Source: Chloroflexota bacterium (lineage in GTDB: Bacteria; Chloroflexota; Dehalococcoidia; GIF9; UBA5629). From it: a DNA stretch of 12,315 nucleotides. A program made the translations under genes and the position numbers. Under the pieces are notes generated by a model, which saw only the letters and a program-made list of their open reading frames with translations, was not told the origin of the DNA and searched no databases. The DNA is taken from NCBI GenBank assembly GCA_026389655.1, contig JAPLHL010000508.1, positions 1 through 12,315 on the forward strand, given 5' to 3'. Of this stretch, positions 1 through 6,299 are shown one piece after another. Position 1 is the first letter of the stretch; each line of letters begins with the position of its first letter.

Positions 1-1377
1 CAGTGCCTTGCGGTCGCGCAGGATCACGTGGGCGTGCCGTCCCAGCACCAGCCCGTCAACGTAGACGTTGCCGTAAGGCAGCTTGCCGGCGATGCGGGCT
101 TTCTCGCCGTCGATCTCGAGGATGTTCCCATTGTCCATGACAAAGATATTGCTGTCAGGTATCCCCACGCTCCTGGCCAGCCCGGCATGTATCACCAGGT
201 GGCGGTACTCACCGTGTATCGGGGCAAAGAATTTTGGCTTGACCAGGTTGAGGAGCATCTTAAGCTCTTCCTGGCTGCCGTGGCCGTGCACATGAACGTT
301 GGAACGCTCGCCGTAGATGACGTTGGCGCCCTGGCGGAACAGGTTATCGATGGTGCGGTTAACGAGCGCCTCATTACCGGGTATGGGCGTGGCTGAAAGT
401 ACTACCGTGTCCTTATGCATGATGCGTATTTCGGGATGGTCGCGGTTGGCGATGCGCACCAGCGCTGAGGTAGGTTCACCCTGGCTGCCGGTGGTGATTA
501 GCACAATCTGGTCGTGGCTGTACTTTTTAAGGTCTTCAATATTACATAATATTCCAGCTGGGGCTTTTAGATAACCCAGCTCCATGGCCATCTTAACGGT
601 GTCCTTCATGCTGCGGCCCACGATGAAGACATGGCGGTCGTGATTGGATGCCGCATCTATGACCATCTGGATGCGTGATATGAGTGAGGAAAAGGTCGCT
701 ATTATTACGCGCCCCGGCGCCTCGCTTATGATCTGATCGAGCCTGTGTCCTACGATCCTTTCTGTGGGCGTATAGCCTTCACGCTCGCTGTAGGTGGAAT
801 CGGCCATCAGTAGAAGCACGCCCTCGTTGCCGAGCTTGGCCAGCTTGGAAAGATCGGTAGGACGGCCGTCGATCGGTGTGTAATCTATCTTAAAATCTCC
901 GCTGCTTACTATGGCGCCCAGCGGTGTGTAGATGATCAGTCCTACGGCATCAGGGATGCTGTGGCAGACGGGGAAGGCTTCCACCTTGAAACTGCCCACC
1001 TGGAATTTAATTCCCGGCGTAATCAGCTTGAGCCGGGTCTTGATCAGCGAGCGGTGTTCCTTCAACTTGACCGAGATCAATCCCTGCGTAAGCTTGGTAG
1101 CATAAATGGGAAGGTCGAGCTGCGGCAGGATGTAAGGCAACGCCCCGATATGGTCTTCATGGCCGTGCGTGATGACAATGCCCTTGACCTTGGCTTTATG
1201 TTCCAGCAGGTAAGTGATGTCCGGGATGAGCAGGTCGACTCCGAGCATGTCGTCCTCGGGGAACATCATGCCGGCGTCTATGATAAGGATTTCATCGCCG
1301 TACTCGATGGCCGTCATGTTCTTGCCGATCTCTCCGAGGCCACCGAGTGGAATTATTCTTAATTTGTGACGGGTCAT
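1..1377 (-). CDS. rnj: Ribonuclease J (metallo-beta-lactamase / beta-CASP), 3'-truncated by window edge
   Basis: This is the N-terminal 459 residues of RNase J, an endo- and 5'-3' exoribonuclease for mRNA decay and rRNA maturation; family members are about 550 residues, so roughly the last 100 lie outside. I translated the frame by hand and found no stop or frameshift. Visible landmarks are the N-terminal IIPLGGLGEIGKN, the zinc motif HGHEDH (71-76), H139 in CHSIPD, D161 in SGDFKID, the beta-CASP region with HDRHVFIVGRSM, H362-V-H-G-H366, and HGEYRHL (H388). The beta-CASP motif usually reads HxSGH; here Ser is His364. The start is the ATG in MTRHKLRII. It has no Shine-Dalgarno sequence and follows the udg stop by 6 nt in the same frame, so translation is probably coupled to udg. 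The family assignment is very secure. Confidence 0.96.
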   Translation of the reverse strand, partial: MTRHKLRIIPLGGLGEIGKNMTAIEYGDEILIIDAGMMFPEDDMLGVDLLIPDITYLLEHKAKVKGIVITHGHEDHIGALPYILPQLDLPIYATKLTQGLISVKLKEHRSLIKTRLKLITPGIKFQVGSFKVEAFPVCHSIPDAVGLIIYTPLGAIVSSGDFKIDYTPIDGRPTDLSKLAKLGNEGVLLLMADSTYSEREGYTPTERIVGHRLDQIISEAPGRVIIATFSSLISRIQMVIDAASNHDRHVFIVGRSMKDTVKMAMELGYLKAPAGILCNIEDLKKYSHDQIVLITTGSQGEPTSALVRIANRDHPEIRIMHKDTVVLSATPIPGNEALVNRTIDNLFRQGANVIYGERSNVHVHGHGSQEELKMLLNLVKPKFFAPIHGEYRHLVIHAGLARSVGIPDSNIFVMDNGNILEIDGEKARIAGKLPYGNVYVDGLVLGRHAHVILRDRKAL

Positions 1378-1383
1378 TTTATT

Positions 1384-1980
1384 CTAGAAAAGATTGAGCT
1401 GCGAGGGTCTGTCTTTTTCTTCCTCCATTTTGCCTGCTTCCGCCAGCACGGCGGGAAGCTTGAGCATGTCAGCTTCAATGACCTTTCGCAGGTTGCCCTG
1501 GTGCAGCGCCGCTGCCGGGTGGTACATGGCAAAGTAAATAACATTACCTATGCGTTTGGCCCGGCCGTGAACCTTGCTGATGCTCTCGCCGGGGAAATAT
1601 TTGGACATTGAGTACCTGCCGAGCGTTACGATCACCCTGGGTTTAATCAGGTCGAGCTGGCGCTCAAGCCATTTGCTGCACGCCAGTATCTCGCCTGGCA
1701 TGGGGTCGCGGTTCTCGGGTGGGCGGCACTTGATTACATTGCAGATATAGACCTGGCTGCGTTTGTAGCCGATCAGTCCGATGAGTTGGTCGAGGTATTG
1801 GCCGGCGGCGCCGACGAAGGGCTTGCCCGATTGGTCTTCATTCCATCCGGGGGCTTCGCCTATGAATAGGAGTTTGGCGTTTTCGGGACCATCGCCCGGC
1901 ACTACCTTGGTACGGTGCTTGGCTAACTCGCAAATTCTGCAGCTTTCTATTTCTGCATTCAGTTCAGTCAGAGATGACAT
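1384..1980 (-). CDS. udg: Family-4 uracil-DNA glycosylase (4Fe-4S type)
   Basis: This 198-residue protein removes uracil from DNA (cytosine deamination or dUTP incorporation) at the start of base excision repair. The family-4 signature is complete. Four cysteines for the Fe-S cluster sit at 14, 17, 85 and 101. Motif 1 is GEAPGWNED (41-49), FVGAAGQ follows at 55-61, and motif 2 is HPAAALH (154-160). Length is normal for the family. The last five residues, QLNLF, match the bacterial sliding-clamp-binding consensus QL(S/D)LF and are identical to the clamp motif of E. coli UmuC. The ATG at 1980 has no Shine-Dalgarno sequence and lies 9 nt after a good -10 element, so the mRNA may be leaderless. 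It is the first gene of a unit with rnj. I also considered the phage DNA-polymerase-associated family, which shares this fold, but the HPAA motif supports a repair enzyme. Confidence 0.94.
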   Translation of the reverse strand: MSSLTELNAEIESCRICELAKHRTKVVPGDGPENAKLLFIGEAPGWNEDQSGKPFVGAAGQYLDQLIGLIGYKRSQVYICNVIKCRPPENRDPMPGEILACSKWLERQLDLIKPRVIVTLGRYSMSKYFPGESISKVHGRAKRIGNVIYFAMYHPAAALHQGNLRKVIEADMLKLPAVLAEAGKMEEEKDRPSQLNLF

Positions 1981-1989
1981 CTAGAGTGA

Positions 1990-2018
1990 ATCATAACACA
2001 GGTCATATCAATTATCAA
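1990..2018 (-). promoter_or_regulatory. Promoter of udg-rnj, sigma70-type with extended -10
   Basis: Reading the minus strand, TTGATA (2013-2018) is followed by a 17-nt spacer and TATGAT (1990-1995), with TG one base upstream of the -10. Only 9 nt separate the -10 from the udg ATG. Transcription would therefore begin about 2-3 nt before the start codon. The -35 lies just beyond the stop of the upstream DUF1634 gene, so udg-rnj can be transcribed separately from it. Confidence 0.7.
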
Positions 2019-2019
2019 T

Positions 2020-2385
2020 TCATTTCAATACCAAAACGTAGCTGGCCGCCAGCATTACCAGGAGCACGATGCAGACAACTACCGGCCTGGTCTCACGTGT
2101 CACTATGAAATGTACCAGCGAAGTAATCAGGATGACCAGCGGCATGAGCAGGATGATAATCAGGCCCGAAGTAACAAGCGCTGCCGGGTTGAGCAGCAGG
2201 AGGTCATGGATAATAGCAGAAGCCGGGGTAAGGGCCACCATGTGGGGCGTGCCGCTCACAATAAAAATGATCAGGCCTGCCAGGAACAGCAGCAGGCTGA
2301 CGATTGTCCCGGCACGCAGGAATAGCCCGACACGCCGGTTCAGCGTGTGCAGTTTCTCGTGTTTTTCGTCAATCTGGCTATTCAT
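2020..2385 (-). CDS. DUF1634 family small membrane protein
   Basis: This predicted inner-membrane protein has about 121 residues. It has a charged cytoplasmic-looking N-terminus (MNSQIDEKHEKLH) and three hydrophobic segments: around residues 22-45, after TPASAIIHD (roughly 64-90), and at the C-terminus (about 100-119). The pattern fits DUF1634, a family of unknown function typically encoded beside TauE/SafE permeases, as here. I chose the ATG at 2385, which lies 2 nt after the permease stop with GGGCGG upstream. A TTG at 2391, overlapping that stop as TTGA, would add two residues. The tight coupling suggests the two products act together, perhaps as permease and accessory subunit. That role is inferred from context only. 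Confidence 0.75.
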   Translation of the reverse strand: MNSQIDEKHEKLHTLNRRVGLFLRAGTIVSLLLFLAGLIIFIVSGTPHMVALTPASAIIHDLLLLNPAALVTSGLIIILLMPLVILITSLVHFIVTRETRPVVVCIVLLVMLAASYVLVLK

Positions 2386-2387
2386 TT

Positions 2388-3257
2388 TCAACCGCCCATT
2401 ACATTCAAGGCACGCAGGATCATAAGCCCCGCAGTAAGTATGAGGAAAATGGCAAAGACCGTCGTCAGTACCTTACCATGGACCCGGTGCGCGATTGTTG
2501 CTCCCAGCATGGCGCCGATGTATACACTGATGCAAAGCGGGGCAATCAGATAGGGCAGGACGTATCCGTTGTAAGCATAGATGAGCGAACCCGTCATGGT
2601 CGTAAAGCACAGTAGCAGGCTGCTGGTTGCGATAGTGGCTTTAACCGGGACTTTCATGAGCTGGTTCATCACAGGGACATTGATTATGCCGCCTCCTACG
2701 CCGAGCATACTGGAGATCATTCCCCCGAAGAACCCCGTAACCATGCCAATCGCAGGACGATGCACCTGGTAGCTGATCTCTTCGTTTACAGCCGGGTCGA
2801 AATAAGAGTCGTCCAGCCAGGCATGCCGGGCGTGCGACTTCTCGGACACCAATTTTTTCGCTTCGATCTGGTCTTCGGTCAGCTTGTGCTGCTTTTTAGG
2901 GACCATGGAATAGGCAACATAGAGCATCAGGATGCCGAAAATGATAGTCAGTACTGTGCTGGAAAGCTTCGCACCCAGGAATGCCCCGGCTACTGCTCCC
3001 GGCACGAGTGTGCATGCCAGCAGCAGCCCCAGCTTGAGATTGGTCATGTGTTTGCTTATGTAGACGCCGGTGGCGGTGCAGGCATTTATCACTATGGATA
3101 CAAGGCTGCTGCCGATGGCATATTGGATGGGAATTCCAAGCGCAAGCGTTAGTATGGGGACTATCAGAAATCCGCCCCCAACGCCGAGCATGGAACCCAG
3201 CAAACCCGCTGTAAAGCCCGTCCCGGCCAGGATCCAGATATTCACATCAACAGGCAT
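2388..3257 (-). CDS. TauE/SafE family permease (putative sulfite/organosulfonate exporter)
   Basis: This polytopic membrane protein of 289 residues belongs to the TauE/SafE (COG0730) family, whose members move sulfite, sulfoacetate or other anions across the inner membrane. The internal duplication of the family is clear: GVGGGFLIVP at 25-34 and GVGGGIINVP at 186-195, each within a hydrophobic half. The halves are joined by a long hydrophilic linker (about 121-168) rich in Lys, Glu and His. The second half resumes at RPAIGMVTGFFGG. The ATG at 3257 lies 10 nt after a candidate -10 and has no clear Shine-Dalgarno sequence. The DUF1634 gene follows directly. No sulfur-metabolism gene is in view, so the substrate cannot be assigned. 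Confidence 0.9.
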   Translation of the reverse strand: MPVDVNIWILAGTGFTAGLLGSMLGVGGGFLIVPILTLALGIPIQYAIGSSLVSIVINACTATGVYISKHMTNLKLGLLLACTLVPGAVAGAFLGAKLSSTVLTIIFGILMLYVAYSMVPKKQHKLTEDQIEAKKLVSEKSHARHAWLDDSYFDPAVNEEISYQVHRPAIGMVTGFFGGMISSMLGVGGGIINVPVMNQLMKVPVKATIATSSLLLCFTTMTGSLIYAYNGYVLPYLIAPLCISVYIGAMLGATIAHRVHGKVLTTVFAIFLILTAGLMILRALNVMGG

Positions 3258-3278
3258 GGTGTTTCACAGGATAACACC
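3258..3278. repeat. Inverted repeat at the permease promoter/start (possible operator)
   Basis: GGTGTT (3258-3263) and AACACC (3273-3278) are perfect 6-bp inverted arms around 9 nt. The right arm touches the candidate -10, and the left arm abuts the permease start codon. It could bind a dimeric repressor or fold at the mRNA 5' end. Six-base arms can arise by chance, so this is tentative. Confidence 0.35.
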
Positions 3279-3296
3279 CCACATATAAAAATCCAA
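3268..3296 (-). promoter_or_regulatory. Candidate promoter of the TauE-DUF1634 pair
   Basis: On the minus strand, TTGGAT (3291-3296), a 17-nt spacer and TATCCT (3268-3273), with TG one base upstream of the -10. The -35 is weak, but the extended -10 matches those of udg, proB and rph. The -10 ends 10 nt before the permease ATG, again predicting little or no 5' leader. Confidence 0.5.
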
Positions 3297-3305
3297 ATGC
3301 CAAAA

Positions 3306-3328
3306 GGGCGGGTTTAAAAACCCGCACC
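3306..3328. repeat. REP-like palindrome 1
   Basis: A perfect 8-bp stem, GCGGGTTT (3308-3315) with AAACCCGC (3318-3325), has a 2-nt AA loop. Two more G-C pairs extend it past a bulged A at 3326. No T-run follows, and the element lies upstream of both divergent genes, so a terminator role is unlikely. The GGGCGGGTTT core resembles short intergenic palindromes that recur in many bacterial genomes, but I cannot count copies from one window. Confidence 0.55.
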
Positions 3329-3354
3329 CTATGATGCTCTACGGTTATTGTCGT

Positions 3355-3380
3355 AGGGGCGTTCCTTCAGGTGCGCCCTT
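3355..3380. repeat. REP-like palindrome 2
   Basis: AGGGGCG (3355-3361) pairs with CGCCCTT (3374-3380), including one G-T pair. The loop holds a further CCT/AGG mini-stem (3364-3366 with 3369-3371). It lies 30 nt from palindrome 1 and shares its GGGCG theme, so the two look like one compound intergenic repeat unit. Confidence 0.5.
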
Positions 3381-3433
3381 TGTTCAATTACGAGGAGCCG
3401 CAGGTCCCGATTGAATTGGGAGGTATTTGCAGC

Positions 3434-3464
3434 TTGGTATTTCCTCTTGCTTTGATGTTATACT
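3434..3464 (+). promoter_or_regulatory. Candidate promoter of rph (extended -10)
   Basis: TGTTATACT (3456-3464) is an extended -10. The best -35 is TTGGTA (3434-3439) with a long 19-nt spacer, so recognition probably relies on the extended -10. Transcription starting near 3471 would give a leader of about 24 nt, enough to include the Shine-Dalgarno AAGGA at 3484-3488. Confidence 0.5.
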
Positions 3465-3494
3465 TTCGCCTGAATCTAAATATAAGGAAATGAG

Positions 3495-4220
3495 ATGGCG
3501 AGAGTAGACGGACGAGCAAATGATGACCTGAGGCCGGTGAAGATAACTCTGGGATACCAGGACTACCCCGAGGGGTCGGCCCTGATAGAAATGGGCAATA
3601 CGCGGGTGCTGTGTGCAGTCAGCGTGGAAGACCGCGTGCCCCCTTTCCTGAAAGGGCAGGGTACAGGCTGGGTGACCGCCGAGTATGCAATGTTGCCGCG
3701 GGCCACCCATACCCGCACGTCCCGCAATCCTGATAAACAGGCAGGACGTTCCCAGGAAATACAGAGATTGATCGGCAGGAGCCTGCGTGCCGCTATCGAT
3801 ATGAATTCACTGGGAGAACGGACTTTCACCATAGACTGCGATGTGCTTCAGGCCGACGGCGGTACACGCACGGCCAGCATTACCGGGGCCTACGTGGCAC
3901 TTTACGTAGCGCTCAATAAACTGAAAAAAATGGGCATGTATAAGACTGTCCCGATTAAATGCGCTGTCGCTGCTATCAGTGTGGGAGTAGTGGACCGGCT
4001 GAAAATGCTGGACCTGTGCTACGAAGAGGACTCACGCGCTGCAGTTGATTTCAATGTTGTCATGACTGATAAAGGCGAATTTGTAGAGCTGCAGGGCACG
4101 GCAGAGGGTAAGCCCTTTTCCAAAGACGCTATCGATGCTCTTATCGCGCTTGCCGATAAAGGTATTAAACAGCTTTTTGAAGAGCAGAAGAAAGCGCTGT
4201 CCGGTTTTAAGCAGGCCTGA
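3495..4220 (+). CDS. rph: Ribonuclease PH (tRNA 3'-end nucleotidyltransferase)
   Basis: RNase PH is a hexameric phosphorolytic 3'-5' exoribonuclease that trims tRNA precursors and other RNAs using inorganic phosphate. The 241-residue length is typical. It begins with the family hallmark [13 protein letters not shown]85 lies in [15 protein letters not shown], and the phosphate-binding GGTRTA is at 122-127. The two acidic active-site residues appear as D179 and D185 in [11 protein letters not shown], followed by [13 protein letters not shown] (3484-3488) precedes the ATG by 6 nt. The usual downstream partner in many genomes, the RdgB/HAM1 nucleotide pyrophosphatase, is absent here; a lipoprotein-like gene follows from its own promoter. 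rph therefore appears to be a single-gene unit. Assignment is secure. Confidence 0.97.
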   Translation: MARVDGRANDDLRPVKITLGYQDYPEGSALIEMGNTRVLCAVSVEDRVPPFLKGQGTGWVTAEYAMLPRATHTRTSRNPDKQAGRSQEIQRLIGRSLRAAIDMNSLGERTFTIDCDVLQADGGTRTASITGAYVALYVALNKLKKMGMYKTVPIKCAVAAISVGVVDRLKMLDLCYEEDSRAAVDFNVVMTDKGEFVELQGTAEGKPFSKDAIDALIALADKGIKQLFEEQKKALSGFKQA

Positions 4221-4225
4221 CGTTA

Positions 4226-4254
4226 TTGACCGGCGCGGCATGATACTTTATCCT
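4226..4254 (+). promoter_or_regulatory. Promoter of the Ig-like secreted protein gene
   Basis: TTGACC (4226-4231), a 17-nt spacer and TATCCT (4249-4254) lie just after the rph stop. The -35 matches the sigma70 consensus at five of six positions and the -10 at four. Transcription near 4261 would give a leader of about 40 nt containing GGAGGT. Confidence 0.6.
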
Positions 4255-4291
4255 GTTAACCGTTAATCCCGTAAGAGAAGGTCAGGGCAAT

Positions 4292-4297
4292 GGAGGT
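4292..4297 (+). promoter_or_regulatory. Strong Shine-Dalgarno GGAGGT that decides the start at 4302
   Basis: GGAGGT lies about 5 nt before the ATG at 4302, which opens a clean signal peptide (MKVLNHLILL). The in-frame ATG at 4290 overlaps this site and has only a poor site of its own, so 4302 is the better start. Confidence 0.75.
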
Positions 4298-4301
4298 AAA
4301 G

Positions 4302-5000
4302 ATGAAGGTCCTCAATCATCTTATTTTGCTTACCCTGGTTGCAGGGCTATTACTGGGTGTTGTAGCTACGTTCGCATGCAACACAAGACCAACAACACTA
4401 AGCGGAAAAATCGCAAAGGGCATCGGGGATGAGATGGAGAAGCAGATACAGGAGCGAATGCCCAGGGTGGATGTATTCAAATTCGACTCGTACGAAGCTC
4501 TTTCGGGTGAAAATGTTACGCTGAGCTGGAAGGTCAGGCAGGCCGACAATGTAACCATTTACAATAGCCTGGGTGCGATTGAACCTGTCGGCAGCAGCCT
4601 CGGTGCAGTTGAAGCTGACGGCAGCCGGCAGTTCGTATTCCCTTTGACCGGGAAAACCACGTTAGCAAAATACGTATACACTCTCACTGCCAGCAACAAG
4701 TACGGAAAGGTGACCGACAATGCTACGGTCATGGTGATAGATGAGAACCTGCCTCCTGGAATATACTTTGATGTTTCATCTCCACAAATGCATTTGGGCA
4801 AGGGGGCACGCCTGGAATGGAATACGTCGCGTGCCACTGAGGTGAGCATGGATGATGGGAGCGGGGTTCCCTCTGTTTGCAAAGCCTCGGGACAAAAGAT
4901 CGTATATCCGCTGAAAACTACGACCTATACACTGACGGCTGTCAACAAGAATGGAAAGACGGTCAAATCGCTTACGCTTGAGGTAATTCCTGCCGACTAA
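4302..5000 (+). CDS. Putative secreted or lipid-anchored protein with two Ig-like domains
   Basis: This protein has 232 residues. A short basic start and a hydrophobic stretch (7-22) form a signal peptide or anchor. Cys26 in ATFAC could be a lipidation site, but the lipobox is poor because Phe sits at -2. A charged helical segment (about 36-55, KGIGDEMEKQIQERM) leads into two related beta-rich domains, about 65-146 and 161-230. Each runs from a LSW or LEW strand to YTLTA-N-G-K and a final V-I strand. This layout is seen in bacterial Ig-like modules of surface proteins. Domain 1 carries a tandem 10-residue duplication (89-108). Exposure on the cell surface is likely; a binding partner or role cannot be inferred. 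The last codons overlap the end of proA on the other strand. Confidence 0.75.
   Translation: MKVLNHLILLTLVAGLLLGVVATFACNTRPTTLSGKIAKGIGDEMEKQIQERMPRVDVFKFDSYEALSGENVTLSWKVRQADNVTIYNSLGAIEPVGSSLGAVEADGSRQFVFPLTGKTTLAKYVYTLTASNKYGKVTDNATVMVIDENLPPGIYFDVSSPQMHLGKGARLEWNTSRATEVSMDDGSGVPSVCKASGQKIVYPLKTTTYTLTAVNKNGKTVKSLTLEVIPAD
4566..4625 (+). repeat. Tandem 30-bp duplication inside the Ig-like protein gene
   Basis: Units 4566-4595 and 4596-4625 match at 25 of 30 bases and encode SLGAIEPVGS and SLGAVEADGS. The extra unit largely explains why domain 1 is longer than domain 2 between the same two strands. It is an in-frame duplication that has since diverged. Confidence 0.8.
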
Positions 5001-6271
5001 GGCCTGACCTGCCCGTTTCCCCTGATGCACCACTTGTAACTGCTGATTTCTCGCAATGCCATGGGGCCGCGTGCGTGGAATTTCTGAGTGCTTATCCCGA
5101 TCTCTGCGCCCATGCCGAACTGCGCCCCGTCCGTGAACCGGGTGCTGGCGTTGGCATACACGCAGGCGGCGTCGACCTCATTTAAGAACCTATCGATCGA
5201 AGCTCTATCCTCGCTGATGATTGCTTCGGAGTGGCCGGACCCGTAGGTATCGATATGCTCAAGGGCCTCTTCCAGCGAATCAACCACTTTGATTGCGGCT
5301 ACCAGGGCCAGGAACTCCTTGCCCCAGTCGTCCTGGACGGCCGGATGCACCTTAAGCCCTTCGATGGATTTTAGGATATTGAGAGACCGGTGGTCGCAAT
5401 GCATCTCCACATCTGCCCTGGCAAGCTCCTTTGCCATGCGGGGCAGAAATTCGGTTGCAATATCTTTATGTACGAGGATGCAGTCCAGCGCATTACAGAC
5501 TGTCGGTCTTTGCACCTTGGCGTTATAGGCAATGGCCACCGCCTTATCCAGGTTGGCTGTTTTATCTGCGTACATATGGCAGACTCCTATGCCCCCGGCC
5601 ACTACTGCCATTGAAGCGTTCTCCTTAACGAACTTGATCAGTGACGCTCCCCCGCGGGGTATGACCAGGTCTATGTAGTCTTTCATCTTGAGCATATGGT
5701 CTACCAGGCCGCGGTCGGGCGATTCGATAAATTGCACCGAGCCGCGGGGAATACCTGCTTTATAGGCGGCCTCCTGCACTATGCTGGCGAGCGCCAGGTT
5801 GGAGCGGCTGGATTCCTTTCCGCCGCGCAGTATGGAGGCGTTCCCGGATTTCAGGCAAAGAACCGAAATATCTACGGTCACGTTCGGCCTGCTTTCATAG
5901 ATAGCTGCGATTACGCCAAGCGGCACGCGCCGCTTGCTCAACAGCAAGCCATTGGGCAATGTCCGCTCCTCCATGATTTCGCCTACAGGGTCCGGCAGGG
6001 CCGCAACAACTTTTACATCGTCGGATATGCCCTTCAGCCTTTTGGAATTAAGCATGAGGCGGTCGAGCATGGCTTCTCCCATACCTGAGGCCTCAGCTTC
6101 CTTATAGTCCTTATCATTGTTATGGAGGACCTGGTCCTCCTTATCGAGCAATGCCTGTGCAATAGCCAGCAGCGCTTCATTCTTAGTGCTGGTCGGGACG
6201 AAAGCAAGCTTTTTAGATGCTATTTTTGCCAGTTTGGCTTTTTCTTCGAGTTCATTAAATGATGCCTGCAT
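4997..6271 (-). CDS. proA: Gamma-glutamyl phosphate reductase (glutamate-5-semialdehyde dehydrogenase)
   Basis: ProA reduces gamma-glutamyl phosphate with NADPH to glutamate-5-semialdehyde, the second step of proline synthesis in the cytoplasm. The 424 residues match the family length. Visible motifs are YESRPNVT (125-132), LRGGKES (148-154), IPRGGASLI (204-212), the catalytic Cys259 in QRPTVCNA, YGSGHSEAI (343-351), and GAEIGISTQKFHARGPM near the end. The ATG at 6271 has a G-rich Shine-Dalgarno AAGGGGGG (6277-6284) 5 nt upstream. It lies 28 nt after proB in the same direction, so the two form one operon transcribed from the proB promoter. The stop codon overlaps that of the convergent Ig-like protein gene. 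Assignment is secure. Confidence 0.97.
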   Translation of the reverse strand: MQASFNELEEKAKLAKIASKKLAFVPTSTKNEALLAIAQALLDKEDQVLHNNDKDYKEAEASGMGEAMLDRLMLNSKRLKGISDDVKVVAALPDPVGEIMEERTLPNGLLLSKRRVPLGVIAAIYESRPNVTVDISVLCLKSGNASILRGGKESSRSNLALASIVQEAAYKAGIPRGSVQFIESPDRGLVDHMLKMKDYIDLVIPRGGASLIKFVKENASMAVVAGGIGVCHMYADKTANLDKAVAIAYNAKVQRPTVCNALDCILVHKDIATEFLPRMAKELARADVEMHCDHRSLNILKSIEGLKVHPAVQDDWGKEFLALVAAIKVVDSLEEALEHIDTYGSGHSEAIISEDRASIDRFLNEVDAACVYANASTRFTDGAQFGMGAEIGISTQKFHARGPMALREISSYKWCIRGNGQVRP

Positions 6272-6299
6272 AGGTACCCCCCTTAATCAGTGCCCGGAT

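Noticed and set aside
961..1362. A 133-codon open frame on the plus strand opposite RNase J
   Set aside because: The minus-strand frame has all RNase J motifs through this stretch, so this is a shadow frame.
3306..3328. Hairpin read as a transcription terminator
   Set aside because: It lies upstream of two divergent genes, and neither strand has a proper T-run after the stem.
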